Positions 34,940-46,994 of a stretch of 64,000 bases of DNA are shown piece after piece. Source of the DNA: Carya illinoinensis (taxonomy: Eukaryota; Streptophyta; Magnoliopsida; Fagales; Juglandaceae); contig NC_056760.1 of NCBI RefSeq assembly GCF_018687715.1, positions 31,779,001 through 31,843,000 of the forward strand, in the 5' to 3' direction. The translations under genes and the position numbers were made by a program. Position 1 is the stretch's first letter. Each line of letters opens with the position of its first letter. The notes below the pieces were generated by a model, which worked only from the letters and a program-made list of their open reading frames with translations, ran no database searches and was not told the origin of the DNA.

Positions 34940-35972
34940 TGACCGGTGCAAAACTGCAAGTGCACAGTATCGTAGTTTTATAGTAAAGTAATAAGAAGAG
35001 TATCGTCCTCAGGGATTGGTACCTTACTCTTGCCAAATACCAAATTTATACTAATCTCAATTTTATCTAGAGGAATCGCTAAGGTTTTTGTAGTTGCAAA
35101 TAAAACTAGATCAACTCAAAGAGAAATAAGCAAAGGAAATAAAACTGATGTTTGAAGATCAAATTGATGGGAAGAAAACTTCGATAGCAAATCACAAGAT
35201 TACTTATCATCTAATCAATGGCCAGTTAATTAGAAGCAATAAATTCAGGATAAATCAGATAAATAAAGAGAGAATTGCATTAAATTAGCATAGACAATCA
35301 AGCATAGTTCGGAAATAGGTTACATCGTTTTCCTAGAATGAAGAAAATTTAGCTCATGCTAGAAATGGAATTCAACATAAACGAATTCACCATAATTGTT
35401 CTGAGAAGATGGGAAGAAGAAAATAAACACTGAAAAATCCTCCTTGCAGCCTCAACTCGTCGTCAAAAGCTCAAGGGAACGATTCAACACTTTTCTCTCG
35501 TCTGTGCTCGTGTATGATTCCAACGTACGTGCAATAATTGGAAATCCGTCTCCAAAACAAATGAATTGAATCCTTCTAGCTGTGTTTTTCTGTCCCAAAG
35601 AGTGTTCTCCAGTCAAAACTCGTGGCCCTAGAGTGAAAAATTGCTTTTATATGGTCTCACGGCGGAAAACCTAAAATCTGTCAAAATACGATGTTCGCTC
35701 GAGTGAGGTGTCGAGCGCGCGTCGAGCGTCCGACTCTGCCTGATTTTGCTCGAGCGTCCTATCGAGCGCACATCGAGCGTTCGACTCTGCTTGATTTCGC
35801 TCGAGCGGCCAATGTCTCCGCTCGACCGATCTTTGTTTTTCAGCAACCCGCTCGAGCTCCTTGTCGAGCGGCAGTCGAGCGTTTGAATCTGCCTGAATTC
35901 GCTCGAGCGGCCAAAAGCCTCCACTCGAGCGAACTTGTAAAATCTGCAATAAGAAATTTTTGCAAGTCATCA
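34940..35972 (-). repeat. E2 5' LTR with internal deletion
   Basis: 1033 bases. Relative to the 3' LTR it lacks about 286 bases after GGGAAGAAAACTT (35168-35181 region). It retains the full GCTCGAGC array (35693-35935). Confidence 0.92.
35693..35935. repeat. GCTCGAGC array in E2 5' LTR
   Basis: This is the most complete E2 copy, with about eight palindromes from GTTCGCTCGAGTG to CCACTCGAGCGAAC, lying 40-280 bases from the LTR start in sense orientation. Confidence 0.82.
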
Positions 35973-35977
35973 CCTAT

Positions 35978-36882
35978 TGCGAGTAGCTTAAGCACTTCCT
36001 CTTTCACAACTTCCTTCATGGTAGGATTGAGCCTACGTTGAGCATCACGAACCGGTCTTGCATCATCTTCAAGATGGATTCTATGGGTACATACAGCGGC
36101 ATCAATGCCTTTGATGTCGGCTATTGTCCAACCAATTGCGCATCGATGCTTCCTTAATACTTCAACAATTGGTCTTCATCCTTCTGATTTAGCTTTGAGG
36201 AAATCACTACCGGAAAAGTGCCTTCTTTAGGACCAAGAAACACGTACTTTAAATCTTGAGGAAGTGGTTTCAGCTCCAACTGGAAACTTCTTCCTCTGAA
36301 GATTTAAGCATGTCTGGTGGTGGTAGAGCTTCAAACTGGGGTTTCCATCTTGCTCCCGCAAATTGTACTTCAAGTGGTAAAGAAGAATCTGCAAAACAAT
36401 CAAAAAAATCAAAGTCATCTTCATTGATATGATCAATTTTCTCATCAAGTAAAAATTCGGGAGTCTAAAAAATATAATCATCATCAGATAAGGGAGAAGT
36501 TGAGCAAATAAAATCTATTGGTGTCAAACTCTCCACAGCATTCAAATCACTTGTGTCATCAAAATGTGCTGGCATCTTGCAAGCGTTGAAAACGTTCAAC
36601 TCAAGTGCCATGTTTCCAAAGGTAAGCTTCAAAACTCCACTTCTGCAATTGATCAATGCATTTGATGTAGATAGAAATGGTCTTCCTAGGATGACAGGAG
36701 CTTGGTAAATAGTGGAGATCGGCTACTGCATGTCAAGAACCACAAAATCCACTGGGTAGTAGAATTTGTCCACCTGGACCAACACGTCCTCTACAATACC
36801 CCTCGGTACCTTAACTGATCATTCAGCCAAATGTAGCATGATGGAGGTCTTTTTCAGTTCACCCAGTCCCAACTGCTCATAT
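35978..36882 (-). pseudogene. E1 protease end and RT linker
   Basis: This is minus-strand reading between E2 and SL2. It starts at 36882 with the protease flap side (LGELKKTSIMLHLAE, stop, SVKVPRGIVEDVLVQVDKFY), then a GRPFLST-like segment and the linker toward RT. The TGA at 36819-36821 sits where E2 has arginine (LADRSIK). Further frame breaks occur at about 36290 and 36170. Confidence 0.7.
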
Positions 36883-37205
36883 TGTGATGACCCACTTTTA
36901 CTTGTATTTTCACCGAAGGGTTGTTTTTAATTTAATTAATATATTTATTTATTTATTTTAAATTATTGTGTTTTAAATTGGTTTTAATTTATTTGATGTT
37001 GTGTTTTATTTATTTAGTCATTTTACTGTTTTTAATCTCGTTTTCGGTGGATTTGTTTTGGTTTCCGGAGTGAGGACTGGACCTCATTTCTTTCCTCAAA
37101 CTTTTCTCTTCTCTTTTTCCCTTTTCTCTTTTTCTCTTTTCTTTCTTTTTCTTTTTCTTTCTTTTTCCCTCCTTTTCCTTTCACGTGCGTCGACCCCCCC
37201 CGTGC

Positions 37206-37208
<3 letters not shown>

Positions 37209-37296
<88 letters not shown>
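37209..37296. repeat. (TC)44 microsatellite
   Basis: An uninterrupted TC tract of 88 bases. The corresponding places in SL1 (about 8560-8590), E6 (about 54950-54972) and E6R (about 61778-61800) have fewer than 15 units. Confidence 0.97.
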
Positions 37297-37298
<2 letters not shown>

Positions 37299-38577
37299 CT
37301 TCACGCCTAAGCTGCCAACCGCCCAGACCCACCACCGCCGGCCACCGTGCATCACACCACCACCACCAATCTCTTCCCCTCCCTCCGGTGAACCACCCCA
37401 CAAATTTTCACCGCCAACGAAGCTGCCGTTTAGCCGGAAAACCACCATCAAGCCGAATGGCTTTTGCTCCGTTTTGCCACCGTCGCTCCACCTCTGGCCA
37501 CCACCTCTTCACCACTTCATCACCGACTCTTTGCCGTCCTAACCCACCCATTTTCGGCCTCGATCCGTCGCTGGAACAGCTCCCACAAGGTAGTTTCCGA
37601 TTTGGGCGTTTAAGCCCTTCCTCCGCCGTTTTCGCCGCCACCCAAGGCCAAACTCCACTTCCCTTAGCTTCATAAACATTCCTAGGCCATTCCCTATTAA
37701 TCTCGAGCTTTGGTTTGTCCCCGTTCAAAAGTGGGTATTTTACAACCCACAGCACAGTGAAATTTCACTGTTACGTTGCTTTTCTTCCGTCGTTTGTAAC
37801 GCCGCGAGCTTTCAAAAAATACCATATAGCACTGTAAATATTTTCCAAACTCTAATTTTAGATTTAAATGTATTTTGCTCTTACAATAAATATTTATCTG
37901 TTGGTTGGTTGATTCCGGACTGAGTCCGAGGAGTTCGGGGGTCAGATGGATTAAGGATGGAGTGCTTGGTTTTGGTTGTTTGTGATTTCTTGATTATTTG
38001 TGCCATGAGGCGTGCGTTACATATTACATTCATGCACATTTTATTTTAATTGAGAAAATCATGTTTTGTTGGCGTAAATGGTTTTCGGGTGCGTGTGTTT
38101 CACGAGCCCAAGCCGGGATGGGTTATTATCTCGGTGGAGCTCCTCTGGTCACTCGGGAGTGGATAATACTGAGTGACATCCCTTGGGTTGTCGCAGGGCG
38201 ACGACCGGATCGCACGATATGGTAACGCTGTCGTGTCGACTCCGTGGTCCCTAGAGTGGCGGGGACTAGAGGATGGCCTGGCCAGGTACGCGCTGGGCAC
38301 GAGTCTGGGCATCGCTCATTTAGGTGTCACGTGCGTAGTCGTTACCTGCGGTGTGGCACAGAGCCAGGGTGTGCGGATGATCCCTAGGGGAGATCATGGT
38401 GCATGCATAATTGGATCATTTTTATGGTTTTCTGATGCGGGCCATTTTCTGGGAAAATGGCAAGGTTTGGTTTTGAGGCATTTGATCCATTTTCTGGGAA
38501 AATGGTGGTTTAGGCCATTATCTGGGATAATGGCGAGGCTTGGTTTTAAGTGATATGTTTTTGGGCCAAATGGGTTT

Positions 38578-38784
38578 TTGGCTAGCGTGGAAAAAATATG
38601 GTTTTACGGGACATGTGCATCGGTTTTTCTTTCATGCATATTGACTGAGTTTTATATGTTTTTATCTAGTGGTGTTTGGATTTTACTTACCTGCATCACC
38701 ATTTTTGATTCTGTAGATTTTGGTGCAGGGTTCGAGGAAGAGGAGGAGGCTGAGCCCGAGGATGCGACTCAGTCGGAGTTCTAA
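38578..38784 (+). CDS. LTR-embedded small ORF, SL2 copy
   Basis: This 68-codon ORF has a hydrophobic stretch (FYMFLSSGVWILLTC) and an acidic end (FEEEEEAEPEDATQSEF). It differs from SL1 and E6 copies by many substitutions and a one-codon length change, but keeps the frame. It ends with TAA where the others have TGA, so the stop position is kept with a different codon. Product and function unknown. Confidence 0.4.
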   Translation: MASVEKIWFYGTCASVFLSCILTEFYMFLSSGVWILLTCITIFDSVDFGAGFEEEEEAEPEDATQSEF

Positions 38785-39051
38785 GTTAAAGTTTAAGCTT
38801 AGTTGTTTGGTTTAAAACTATATTTGTGCTTTGTAATATTTTATTATGTATGTTTTGAATAGTTTTGTATTAAGAAAAAAATTCTGGTACTTAGTTATTG
38901 ACTTTGCTATCCGCTGCATGTTTCTCGTGCACATTCGTTGCTTATACACACACTTGGCACACATCGATAGGGTGGTGACCCTTGATGTCATCATCCGGAC
39001 GTCTCAATTTTTCCATGTCCATGCGTGGGGATTTGGGGGCGCCACACATAT

Positions 39052-39398
39052 ACTGAGAACAGTAGCAAGTTCACACTACTTCCCAAATCAAGTAAAGCTC
39101 TCCCAATGCATGATTCACCAATCATAATGGAAATGTTGGGAGAGCCAGGATCTCCAAACTTCTGAGGAGTCTCGCTCAATATCAATGCACTAACTTGCTC
39201 CGTTAGGAAAGCTTTCTTCTTCACATTCAACTTCCTTTTCACTGTGCACAAGTCCTTCAAAAATTTTGCATATGAAGGCATTTGTTGTATGGCATCCAAG
39301 AGTGGAATATTGATCTTCACTTGCTTGAAAATCTCTTGAATCTCCATGTGATACTTGTTCTTTTGGCCAGCTGCCAATCTCTGAGGATAGGGAACCAC
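39052..39398 (-). pseudogene. E1 protease, N-terminal part
   Basis: The minus strand has the protease lead-in (MPSYAKFLKDLCTVKRKLNV) and the active site in LLDLGSSVNLLLFSVY. It is then cut by SL2. The tail of the open frame (VWRPQIPTHG...) belongs to SL2, not E1. Confidence 0.8.
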
Positions 39399-39531
39399 AG
39401 GTTGGTATCCCTTACTAGTCTAACATTTGCACTCACAGGCTTCTTCAGCTCTGGTCTCACTACCTCTGATTCTTTCTCAACTTTATCAGTCTCTGTTACA
39501 TCTTCAGGTGTAGGACCAACTACCTGTGTGT

Positions 39532-41136
39532 CTATAGGCAACTCTGGTTGGGAACTTCCTTCCCACTTCTCAAAGTAAGAACTGTCTTCGCTGTCTCAAT
39601 AACATCCCCTGAGACATTATGCACTTGCTGTTGTTGCTGCTTGTATACTTGAGGATTAGGCTGAGGCTGTGCTGGAAATTTCCCTTTCTCTAGGGTGCTC
39701 AAGGTTTTGCTCATCTTATTAATAGTGCCCCGCAACTCATTTATGGCCTGAGTGTTCTGATTATTTGTGGTGGCCTGAATCTGCATGAATTGCTGAAGTG
39801 TATTGGCCATCTGAGCCATACTGTCATCTAGAGTCTTCTTTGCAGATGATGAAGGCTAAGAACTCTGTGCAGCTACATGAGGCTGAAATCCAGGAGGAGC
39901 TACATAAGGATAGCTCTGAGGATTCTGATATGGCGAATACTGGTGCTGAGGAGCACCCTGATTAAATGGCTACTGTTGAGGTGGTGGGGACCGACCAGGC
40001 TGATCATTTCTCCATGAGAAATTTGGGTGATTCCTCCACCCCGGATTATATGTGTTGGAGAAAGGCTGATTCTGTGCTCTATTAACCCAGTTAGCTAATT
40101 GCATCTGCTCAGACCCACCTTCTTGAAATACTGGCATAATCGGGCAGTCTTGGGTCTTATGGTTTGAATCAGCACATATAGAACATGCCTCTACTACTTT
40201 CACGGCCTTCACTTTTTCCATTTCCATGACCTCCAGTCTTCTAGTCAATGCAGCTATTCGGGCTTGAACATCAGTGTCTTCCTTAAGCTCATATCTGCCC
40301 CCTCCAGAAATAGCCCACAGTGGCTGTGCTGCTAATGGAACTTGATCAGTACGAGTGTTCCACTGTTGTGCGCTCTTAGCAAGGTGGTCAAAAAATGATA
40401 GTGCTTCATCAGGTTCCTTGCTGAAGAACTCCCCATTGCACATTGTCTGAACAAACTGCTTGCATTCTGGAGTGAGACCAGTGTAAAAATAGCACACCAA
40501 CCTCCAAGATTCAAAACCAAGATGTGGACAAATGTTCACCAAATCTTTAAATTTTTTCCAACTGGCCTGAAAGGTCTCATCAGGTCTTTGATTGAACTGG
40601 CTGATTTGCTCTTGCAAAAACTGAGTTCTCTGAAAAGGAAATTTTTTTTGTAAGAATTCACGCTGCATATCAGACCAACTAGAAATAGAATTAGGCCTCC
40701 AAGAATTAAACTAAATCTTCGCTTTATCCTTTAAAGAGAAAGGAAATAAACGAAGTCTAATGAATTCATCAGTAACAGCCCTAGTGATAAAAGTAGTGCA
40801 AGCCAACTCAAAATCTGTCAAGTGCTAGTAAGGACTCTCAGAATCCATCCCATGGAACTGAGGTATCACTGACATCATGCCATGCTTAATAGAGAAATTA
40901 GGTGCATTTTCAGGTAAAACTATGCATGAAGGTGCAGTGGTGCGAGTGGGTTGCAAATAATCCTTAAGAGTGCATGGTGCAAGTGCAACCACGTTTTCTG
41001 GTTCAATTTCAATTTCCTCACCTGACTCACTAATAGAAAAGATAGAAGAGCTATCTATCTCCAAATTTTGTATACTACTCTCAACACTCGATGTGACTCT
41101 AAGCAACCTATTTGAACTGTCCCTCACCCATGACAT
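39532..41136 (-). pseudogene. E1 gag
   Basis: ATG 41136 gives MSWVRDSSNRLL, shared with E3. TLKDYLQP and the capsid-like region follow, then FLQKKFPFQRTQFLQEQI, NICPHLGFESWRLVCYFY and a knuckle-like CSICADSNHKTQDCP. A Gln/Pro-rich C-terminal part follows (39532-39970). TAG stops lie at 40825-40827 (glutamine in E3), 40711-40713 (tryptophan in E3) and 39970-39972 (within a glutamine run). It would package element RNA if intact. Confidence 0.82.
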
Positions 41137-41196
41137 GAAACATCAGTTTAAAGAGCATAACAAAAATAACGAGTTTAAATTTAAGCTAAAATACTT

Positions 41197-41214
41197 TCCC
41201 CGGCAACAGCGCCA
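41197..41214 (-). other. E1 primer binding site
   Basis: The minus strand reads TGGCGCTGTTGCCGGGGA, one base from the E2 site, and lies six bases inside the LTR at 41221. Confidence 0.92.
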
Positions 41215-41220
41215 AAAACT

Positions 41221-42529
41221 TGACTCACTCAAAAATGAGTAGCACTAAAGCTATCCCAAGTGCAGGAGGATGTCGTGTAATAATTATGAATGAATTCCTA
41301 GATCGTCTCCTCAGGGAAAGTTACTTAAAAATCAAACTCGTTGAAAATGGTGAAAAACTTCACAAAGAGAAAATAATATGATGGTATGTGCAATGGATGA
41401 AAAAGGGTACTAGTCATGGACTAGATTCATGTTTTTAGATTTTGATTGTCGGATTGGAATGTAAAGGACTAATAGATTAAACTCAAAAATTAATAAAACT
41501 AAATTAAGAATTAAACTAAATTAGGAAGTAATTGACAAAACATGCACTAAAAATAGAAAAGCCCCAAAATCATTGTTCTAGGGTTCATCATTGTATTCAA
41601 TTCACAAATTCTCAAATTAAACCACTGTAATTGTAATCACTATTAAAATGAAAGCTTAACGAAACGATAAAAATAAATAACATGAATTAAATGAATAACA
41701 AATAAATTACTTAAATGTCTAAATCAAAATTCTCCAAAATAATTCAGAAACTTAAAACTAAAATGAAATAGCAAGTAGGGAATTGAAAAGTTCAAGCCAA
41801 TTGAATGGAAATGAAGATTCGAAGCGGTGGAGGAGGCTGAGGTGCAGTGGCAATTGGACCCCTCAAGGAGTTCTTCAATTTGCTGCAGTGTGAGTAAATG
41901 ATCCAGTGGAAATTGTGTAGCTACGTGAATGATCGATTGTATGAATCATCCTCTTTGAATCTGAATGAAAATCAAAGGAAAAATAAATTCTAAGTGTTTC
42001 TCTAATCAAAACAGAGTTTTCCAGGCCAAAGGTCCGCCATAAGATGTTAAAAAAAAACATATATATACTCTGACGGCGGAATAAACCCTGATCTGTAAAA
42101 TACGATATCCTCTCGAGCAGAGTGTCGAGCGAACATCGAGCGTTCGACTCTACCTAAGTTAGCTCGAGCGCCATGTCGAGCAAACATCGAGCATTTGACT
42201 CTGCCTGAATTGGCTTGAGCGGCCAAATGCCTTCGCTCGAGCGATCTCTTTTCCCGCAACTCGCTCGAGCCTACTATCGAGCGGAAGTCGAGCATTTGAA
42301 TCTGCCTGACTTCGCTCGAGTGGCGGCTTTTGGCCGCTCGAGCGATGTGTACCATAATCCATATTAATCAACAGTTGATAAAATTAGAGTAGAAATTCAT
42401 GCTTTTAATCAATTAAAATCACAACTTTGATTTATTCATTTTTTCATATAAAACCAATGATAAAGTAATGAAAGAATTAAGATATATTGGTTCTAAAAGC
42501 ATTAAGAATAAAAAAATTCAGCTCAATCA
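41221..42529 (-). repeat. E1 5' LTR
   Basis: 1309 bases, TG...CA, paired with 21603-22912. The GCTCGAGC array is at 42100-42345. Confidence 0.93.
42100..42345. repeat. GCTCGAGC array in E1 5' LTR
   Basis: This is the partner of 22490-22735, better preserved, with CGCTCGAGCGA and TCGAGCGTTCGACTC segments about 185-430 bases from the LTR start. Confidence 0.8.
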
Positions 42530-42534
42530 CATAT

Positions 42535-42702
42535 CAAGTGGATCAAAACTAGTTCTTCTTCCTTTAAGCCCATCATGAGTGTTGGGCTATTGTTAGTTTT
42601 ATCCCAATTGGATTGCACCAATTCTTGAATTACTTCCTTGATCTTCTTGACTCTTAATCTTGTAATTGATCCTTAAGACTTTGTCCACCTTGGGGCCCAT
42701 CA
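42535..42702 (-). repeat. E4 5' LTR, second part
   Basis: It resumes CAAGTGGATCAAAAC after the second CATAT (42530-42534), exactly where the LTRs at 1172-1928 and 11664-12454 continue. It ends GGGCCCATCA. Confidence 0.88.
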
Positions 42703-44265
42703 GTTTGTCCTCGCCTTGGTTCTCCTTGGATCGACTAATTGCCTAAGCCCTCTTGCTTCGTTCTTGTGCAACAATGGCAATGGTGGCAATTTTGGTGAGG
42801 TGAGGTTAGGTGTTTAGGGCTGGTTTGATGTATGGTAGTGGTGAAAAGGATGAATGAAAAGATTGAGTTCCAATGCAAGTGATGGGTGCACGGCTTGAGT
42901 GGTGCTCACTAGGGTTGGCGCCACTTGGTATTCTCCTAAGGCTTGGGTGTGTGATGTTACTAGGGTTTGGATGGAAGAGGGTTTGCTAGATTGTAGGAGG
43001 GAATCTTGGGGATGAGGGGTTCTGTTGTGGCAAGATGAGATGGAGGGATAAGTTGGTTGAGAAATTCTAAGATATCTCCTAGAATTTAGGGATTAAACTT
43101 GGTGAGTAAGACCAATCACTAAAAATGAAGGAAATTGATAAAGAAAGGTAATTAGGGAGACTAAAATTTAGGAATTCCCTTGAGAGATAGTGATGGGCTG
43201 CTAGGGTTAGGGAAAATGGATGAAGGGTGCTTCGGGAAGTGTTTGGCTAAAAATGATAAATGGATGGGTAATGTGGTGGCCGAATATGGACTATGGGAAA
43301 AAAAAGGTGGTAGGCGTGTGGTGTATGGAAAATAGATTAAAACCAGAAAAATATGATGAACTCGATGAAGATTCTGAAGAACATGCATGAACACTATGAT
43401 GAACACGAAGAACACGCATGCACCTCTCAAGAACACAATGAACAACTCACTCCAATTCACACAGAGCACCAAGATAAAGAAAACCTCATAAATTGATAAA
43501 TGAATCACACCTATTCAATGAATTGCAAGGTGATGATTCTCTTCTTCGGATCCATGAATTTCACCCAAAAAGTCCAACTGCAAAAGCACCGAAGATAATC
43601 TCCAAGCACTATGGCCAGTCACACTATTGTAAAAATGTCCAAAGATTCCTAATGAAACGACTAAGGGTCCTATTTATAGAGTACAATTTGGACACTCCCA
43701 AAAGGTCCATAGCAAATTAAAATAAATAAATAAAGCAAATAAAATAATAACTAAACAAGTAATTAAATAAAATCAATAAATAATAATAAAATAGATAAAT
43801 GGCACATGGTGGCTGTGGCATGCATGGCCCATGGTGGGCTATGGTGGTGCATGGCCAACAGCTGGGCTAGTCTTGATCTGGTCCACAGCTGGCTGCATGG
43901 CATGGCATGGTGCCATGCGTTAGTTTGATGGTGGGCACGAAATGGCACTATGTGCGGTCTGCTGATGGTGGGCATGGGACAGGCTGGAGTCATGCATTGG
44001 ATGGCATGCTTGGTGGGCATGCCACTAGCCTTCCCTGCAAGGCACAGACTAGAGCCGTGCACTAGATGGCATGCCTGTAAGGGTACGCCACTAACCTTGC
44101 TAAGTGGTGCTGGGGCGTGCATGCATGCACGTAGGTGCACACTCAAGGGCATGCGCAGGCCTACACGCATGGTCTGTGCATGGCCAGTAGCCTCCAGAGA
44201 CGCCCGCTGCGTGTCAGGGCATGAGCCAAGGCATGCAAGTAGGCTAGCCATGTGACTGTCCTAAC
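42703..44265 (-). repeat. Unclassified LTR-like block
   Basis: This is a region unlike its neighbours, with a minus-strand TATA box (43671-43678), an AT-rich stretch beside it, and a GC-rich block (about 43800-44250) full of GCATGCATGG-like words. These are compatible with a minus-strand LTR with U3 on the right. Neither end is certain: the left abuts E4, the right is where E0-like sequence seems to resume. The open frames on both strands in the GC-rich block are not convincing genes. Confidence 0.35.
43671..43678 (-). promoter_or_regulatory. TATA box in unclassified LTR-like block
   Basis: The minus strand reads ACTCTATAAATAGGACCC, a good plant TATA context. Confidence 0.4.
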
Positions 44266-44895
44266 CCTTCAAAAGCTGTGTCGAGGTGTGGTCCCAGGCA
44301 ATCCTCCTAAGGGTTGTGACAAGACCTCCTAACTCCCTGCGGATCCTGAAGTTAGAAAAGGAATAGAGTAGGCTGGAACCAAGAGAAAGGACACAAAGTG
44401 AGAGGGTGAAGTAAGAGAAAGGACCTCGGTGAGGAATCTCAGTAGTAGATCGGCCTCCCGCTCCAAAGCCTCCTCTCACCAAGCCTCGCCCCTGTCGCCA
44501 GAGCCGTCCTTAAGCTCGTTGGGGTTAGGGTGAAAGGTTCACTAGTCGTGGCCCCTCCAAGACTTAGCAAAGTAAGAACGGTGTGCTTGACTGCCAATTG
44601 ATATCCCTCTCGACTACACCAATGTCTATGTCTGGCATTGGCCCAACAACAACAGCAACGAACAAACCAACACCTGCAGCAATGCCAGGACCAGGAGACC
44701 TACGAACAAATGTGCACTCATGAATAGGTCCTAAGTCCACCCTAAGGGCCTAAGATGGCCCGTGGCATCCTCGGACACAAAGGCCTCAACCAAGGATAGA
44801 ACTATAGATGCCGAGGAAGGAGACATCTTCACATTTAGTTCTGGGAGCTGCATCGCCACTTGAGTTTGGCAAGGCGCCCTATTTAGAAGAGTGCC
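44266..44895 (-). pseudogene. E0 antisense ORF, variable middle part
   Basis: Minus-strand pieces such as VGLFVAVVVGPMPDIDIG and a Gly/Arg-rich segment (VRGGFGAGGRSTTE) are interrupted by stops. It is placed in the antisense ORF only by position between the N-terminal domain (50338-51240) and the coiled coil (11458-11663). E5 splits it at GTGCC. Confidence 0.35.
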
Positions 44896-45256
44896 TGTAA
44901 CGCCCCCAAATCCCACGTACGGACACTGGGAAATCGAGACGTCGAGATGATGACAACACGGGTCACCACCCTATCGCCAAGTGCCAAGTGTGTGTACATG
45001 CAACAAGTGTGCAAAAGAAAACACACAGCGGATAAATAAAGTCATATAACTAAGTACCAGAATTTTTCTATGTTTAATACAAACCTGTTCAAAACATAGA
45101 TAATAATATATTACAAGCTACAATATCGTTTCAAACAAACTATAAAGCATAAACTCCAAATCAATACTCCGGCAGAGCCGCCTCCTCGGGCTCAGCCTTC
45201 TCCTCCTCCTTGACCTCTGCATTAGTGAAAATACACGTAAAAACGGGATATCACAT
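44896..45256 (-). repeat. E5 3' LTR, internally deleted
   Basis: 361 bases. It matches the first about 340 bases of 48358-50332, then jumps from GACCTCTGCAT to AGTGAAAATACACG near the far end. Both termini and the target duplication are intact, so the deletion followed insertion. Confidence 0.9.
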
Positions 45257-46990
45257 CCTCCCCCCCTTAAAAACAAATTTCGTCCTCGAAATTTGTGAGG
45301 TCAAACATTATCGCCAAAAAGATACAAGATACAACTCCGAACATATTTGAGAGATACATATCATCAACTCCCAACAAATTCCAATAGTTATTATCTTCAC
45401 ACCATAAATTGCTAATATCAACGACGTCTCTGCTTTACCTTCCAAACTTTCATCCTATTCCAACTTTGGTAACCTAATAGCCACTTCCAAAGTTAACCAT
45501 CCATAAACCAAATTTGCACGATCAATGCTTAATCTCCCATTAAAACCTCGAATCACAACTAATTCTTCAAAATCAATACAAAATTTGAATTTCTAAGTAT
45601 CTCCAAAAATCATGCTTTCGCGCACACTCTGATAACTCACCAAAATACATAAAGGTTATATCCTCATAAATTAGCATCATCAAGTACAAGCTCAATCCAC
45701 ACCTAATCACAAGAAAACCTTTACCACATTTCCATAGAAAATAATATACCTCCAAAAACCACAAATCTCCACTCATTCCTCAGTTGGCCATTGCTGCCCT
45801 AATCAAAAATCAACATTCCGCAAAAATACAACCATTGATCGATGACAGAAATCAGTACAAATCAACCTCCAGGCCCCAAATTGAAAACACATAACATCAT
45901 CCCAAAATACACCTGTCTCTTCTAAAGATAAGGAACATATCCAAAAGGCCCAAGTCCTTCCCGGCCAACCAACGAGAGCGCCTATAACCTCTATTCGATA
46001 TCCCACACTTCAAGCTCATACCTATATTTTGAATAACATCTAATCTTCCAATAACTAACTCACTAGAAACTACCATTGACTTCACCTAGACATAATCGAA
46101 ACGCTCTTGGTAACTCACCCACCTACTTGTACTCTCAAAAACTCTAGTTTTAGTACAACTAATTCCTTCAATAGCACTTCACAAATAAATCTTAAGACAG
46201 ACCATACTGTTTAAATCTTCAATCCATCAAAAACTATTAAACAACACTCATGGATCCTAATGCTTTATTACTTCATACATATGATATGCTACGCACCGTT
46301 GATGCATAAGTTTCAACTTTCAAGATCCTGTTTTTTTTTTTACACACCACACATGGTGACCTAACAATCTCTTTTCAAGTTAGTTAACAATATCCCTAAT
46401 TCTCCCAACTGGATACTTGATCTCCAAAGAAAACTATAGCCTCACAAATTTAAATTCCTATGACTTCAAGTCGCAATTAATTATCAAGATAAACACAACA
46501 GTTGTTTCAAACCATCATCCCCATGGGTAACCCCATTTTAATGTTACAGCCTAGTCAATCTCCAAAATAAATCATACTAGCACACCAATCCTGCGAAACT
46601 AAAAACTTCAATCTCATTAAAAATCGTTCCTTCAAATCTGCAACCCTATAACCTTAAATTATGCAAAATTCGTTCCCCCAAAAACCGTTAGGTCAATGAA
46701 CTTATATCTAATAATAAAACAATCGACTCCCGAAACTTTCAAAATCTAAAATTTTAAATAAACCAATCATTTTCTAAAATCTGCAAAACCTTAAAACTTT
46801 GCTGAAACTTCATAAAATCTATCCTTGAAATTTGTTGAACTAACAACCTACTACGTTATAAACCATTTCATAAACTCCACGGAACCAAAGAACTCAATTA
46901 TTCTACTTCCCTAAAAGATCACCCAGATCATGCCATTCTCTCCAAGCCTCGATAATATAAAAAAAAAACCACACAAGGCGTTCATCACGA
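45257..46990. other. E5 non-coding interior
   Basis: The stretch is AT-rich with only short ORFs. No RT, RNase H or integrase motif is visible in either strand. It begins (minus sense) a few dozen bases after the gag end. Confidence 0.6.
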
Positions 46991-46994
46991 AAGA

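Larger units (their letters stand above)
26552..35972 (-). mobile_element. E2: nearly intact Athila-type element nested in E1
   Basis: The ends are TGACCGGTGC (26552) and AAGTCATCA (35972), with flanks CCTAC (26547-26551) and CCTAT (35973-35977), a duplication with one change. The interrupted E1 RT sequence continues across it. The LTRs differ by a few substitutions and two large indels. The coding chain from gag to the integrase end is in one frame, broken only by four stop codons. It is the youngest-looking Athila copy here. Confidence 0.93.
36883..39046 (+). mobile_element. SL2: solo LTR of Tekay-like family, TSD CATAT
   Basis: It starts TGTGATGACCCAC and ends GGGGGCGCCACA, with exact CATAT duplications at 36878-36882 and 39047-39051 in E1 protease. 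It is diverged from SL1 and E6 LTRs but has the same block order. It contains a long (TC)n tract, three hairpins (38442-38533) and the small ORF with an acidic tail. Confidence 0.93.
21603..42529 (-). mobile_element. E1: Athila-type retrotransposon, TSD CATAT
   Basis: The ends are TGACTCACTC (21603) and CTCAATCA (42529), with the exact five-base duplication CATAT at 21598-21602 and 42530-42534. The primer site beside the right LTR sets the minus orientation. The interior is interrupted by E2 inside RT and by solo LTR SL2 inside protease. Removing these two leaves about 9.3 kb, with gag, protease, RT, RNase H and integrase in order. Multiple stops and at least two frame breaks make it inactive. 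Confidence 0.93.
11664..42702 (-). mobile_element. E4: gag-deleted chromovirus-like element split by nested insertions
   Basis: This minus-strand element has its 3' LTR at 11664-12454 and its 5' LTR at 20991-21602 plus 42535-42702, the latter split by E1. The interior comprises 12455-12716 and 18097-20990, separated by solo LTR S0. The flanks GGTTG (11659-11663) and GTTTG (42703-42707) match at four of five positions, so they are only a tentative duplication. The coding content is a leader ORF, a protease remnant, an RT N-terminus joined to the RNase H C-terminus, rearranged integrase and the integrase tail. It is a second copy of the family seen at 1-1928. Confidence 0.7.

Noticed and set aside
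37001..37675. 224-codon plus-strand ORF and long minus-strand ORFs over the TC tract in SL2
   Set aside because: Simple repeat translation (SLSLSL or ERERER) inside a solo LTR. No conserved start in sister LTRs.
43763..44251. 162-codon minus-strand ORF and overlapping plus-strand ORF
   Set aside because: Both strands are open because the sequence is built of GCATGC and CCATGG-like words. No domain and no relative.
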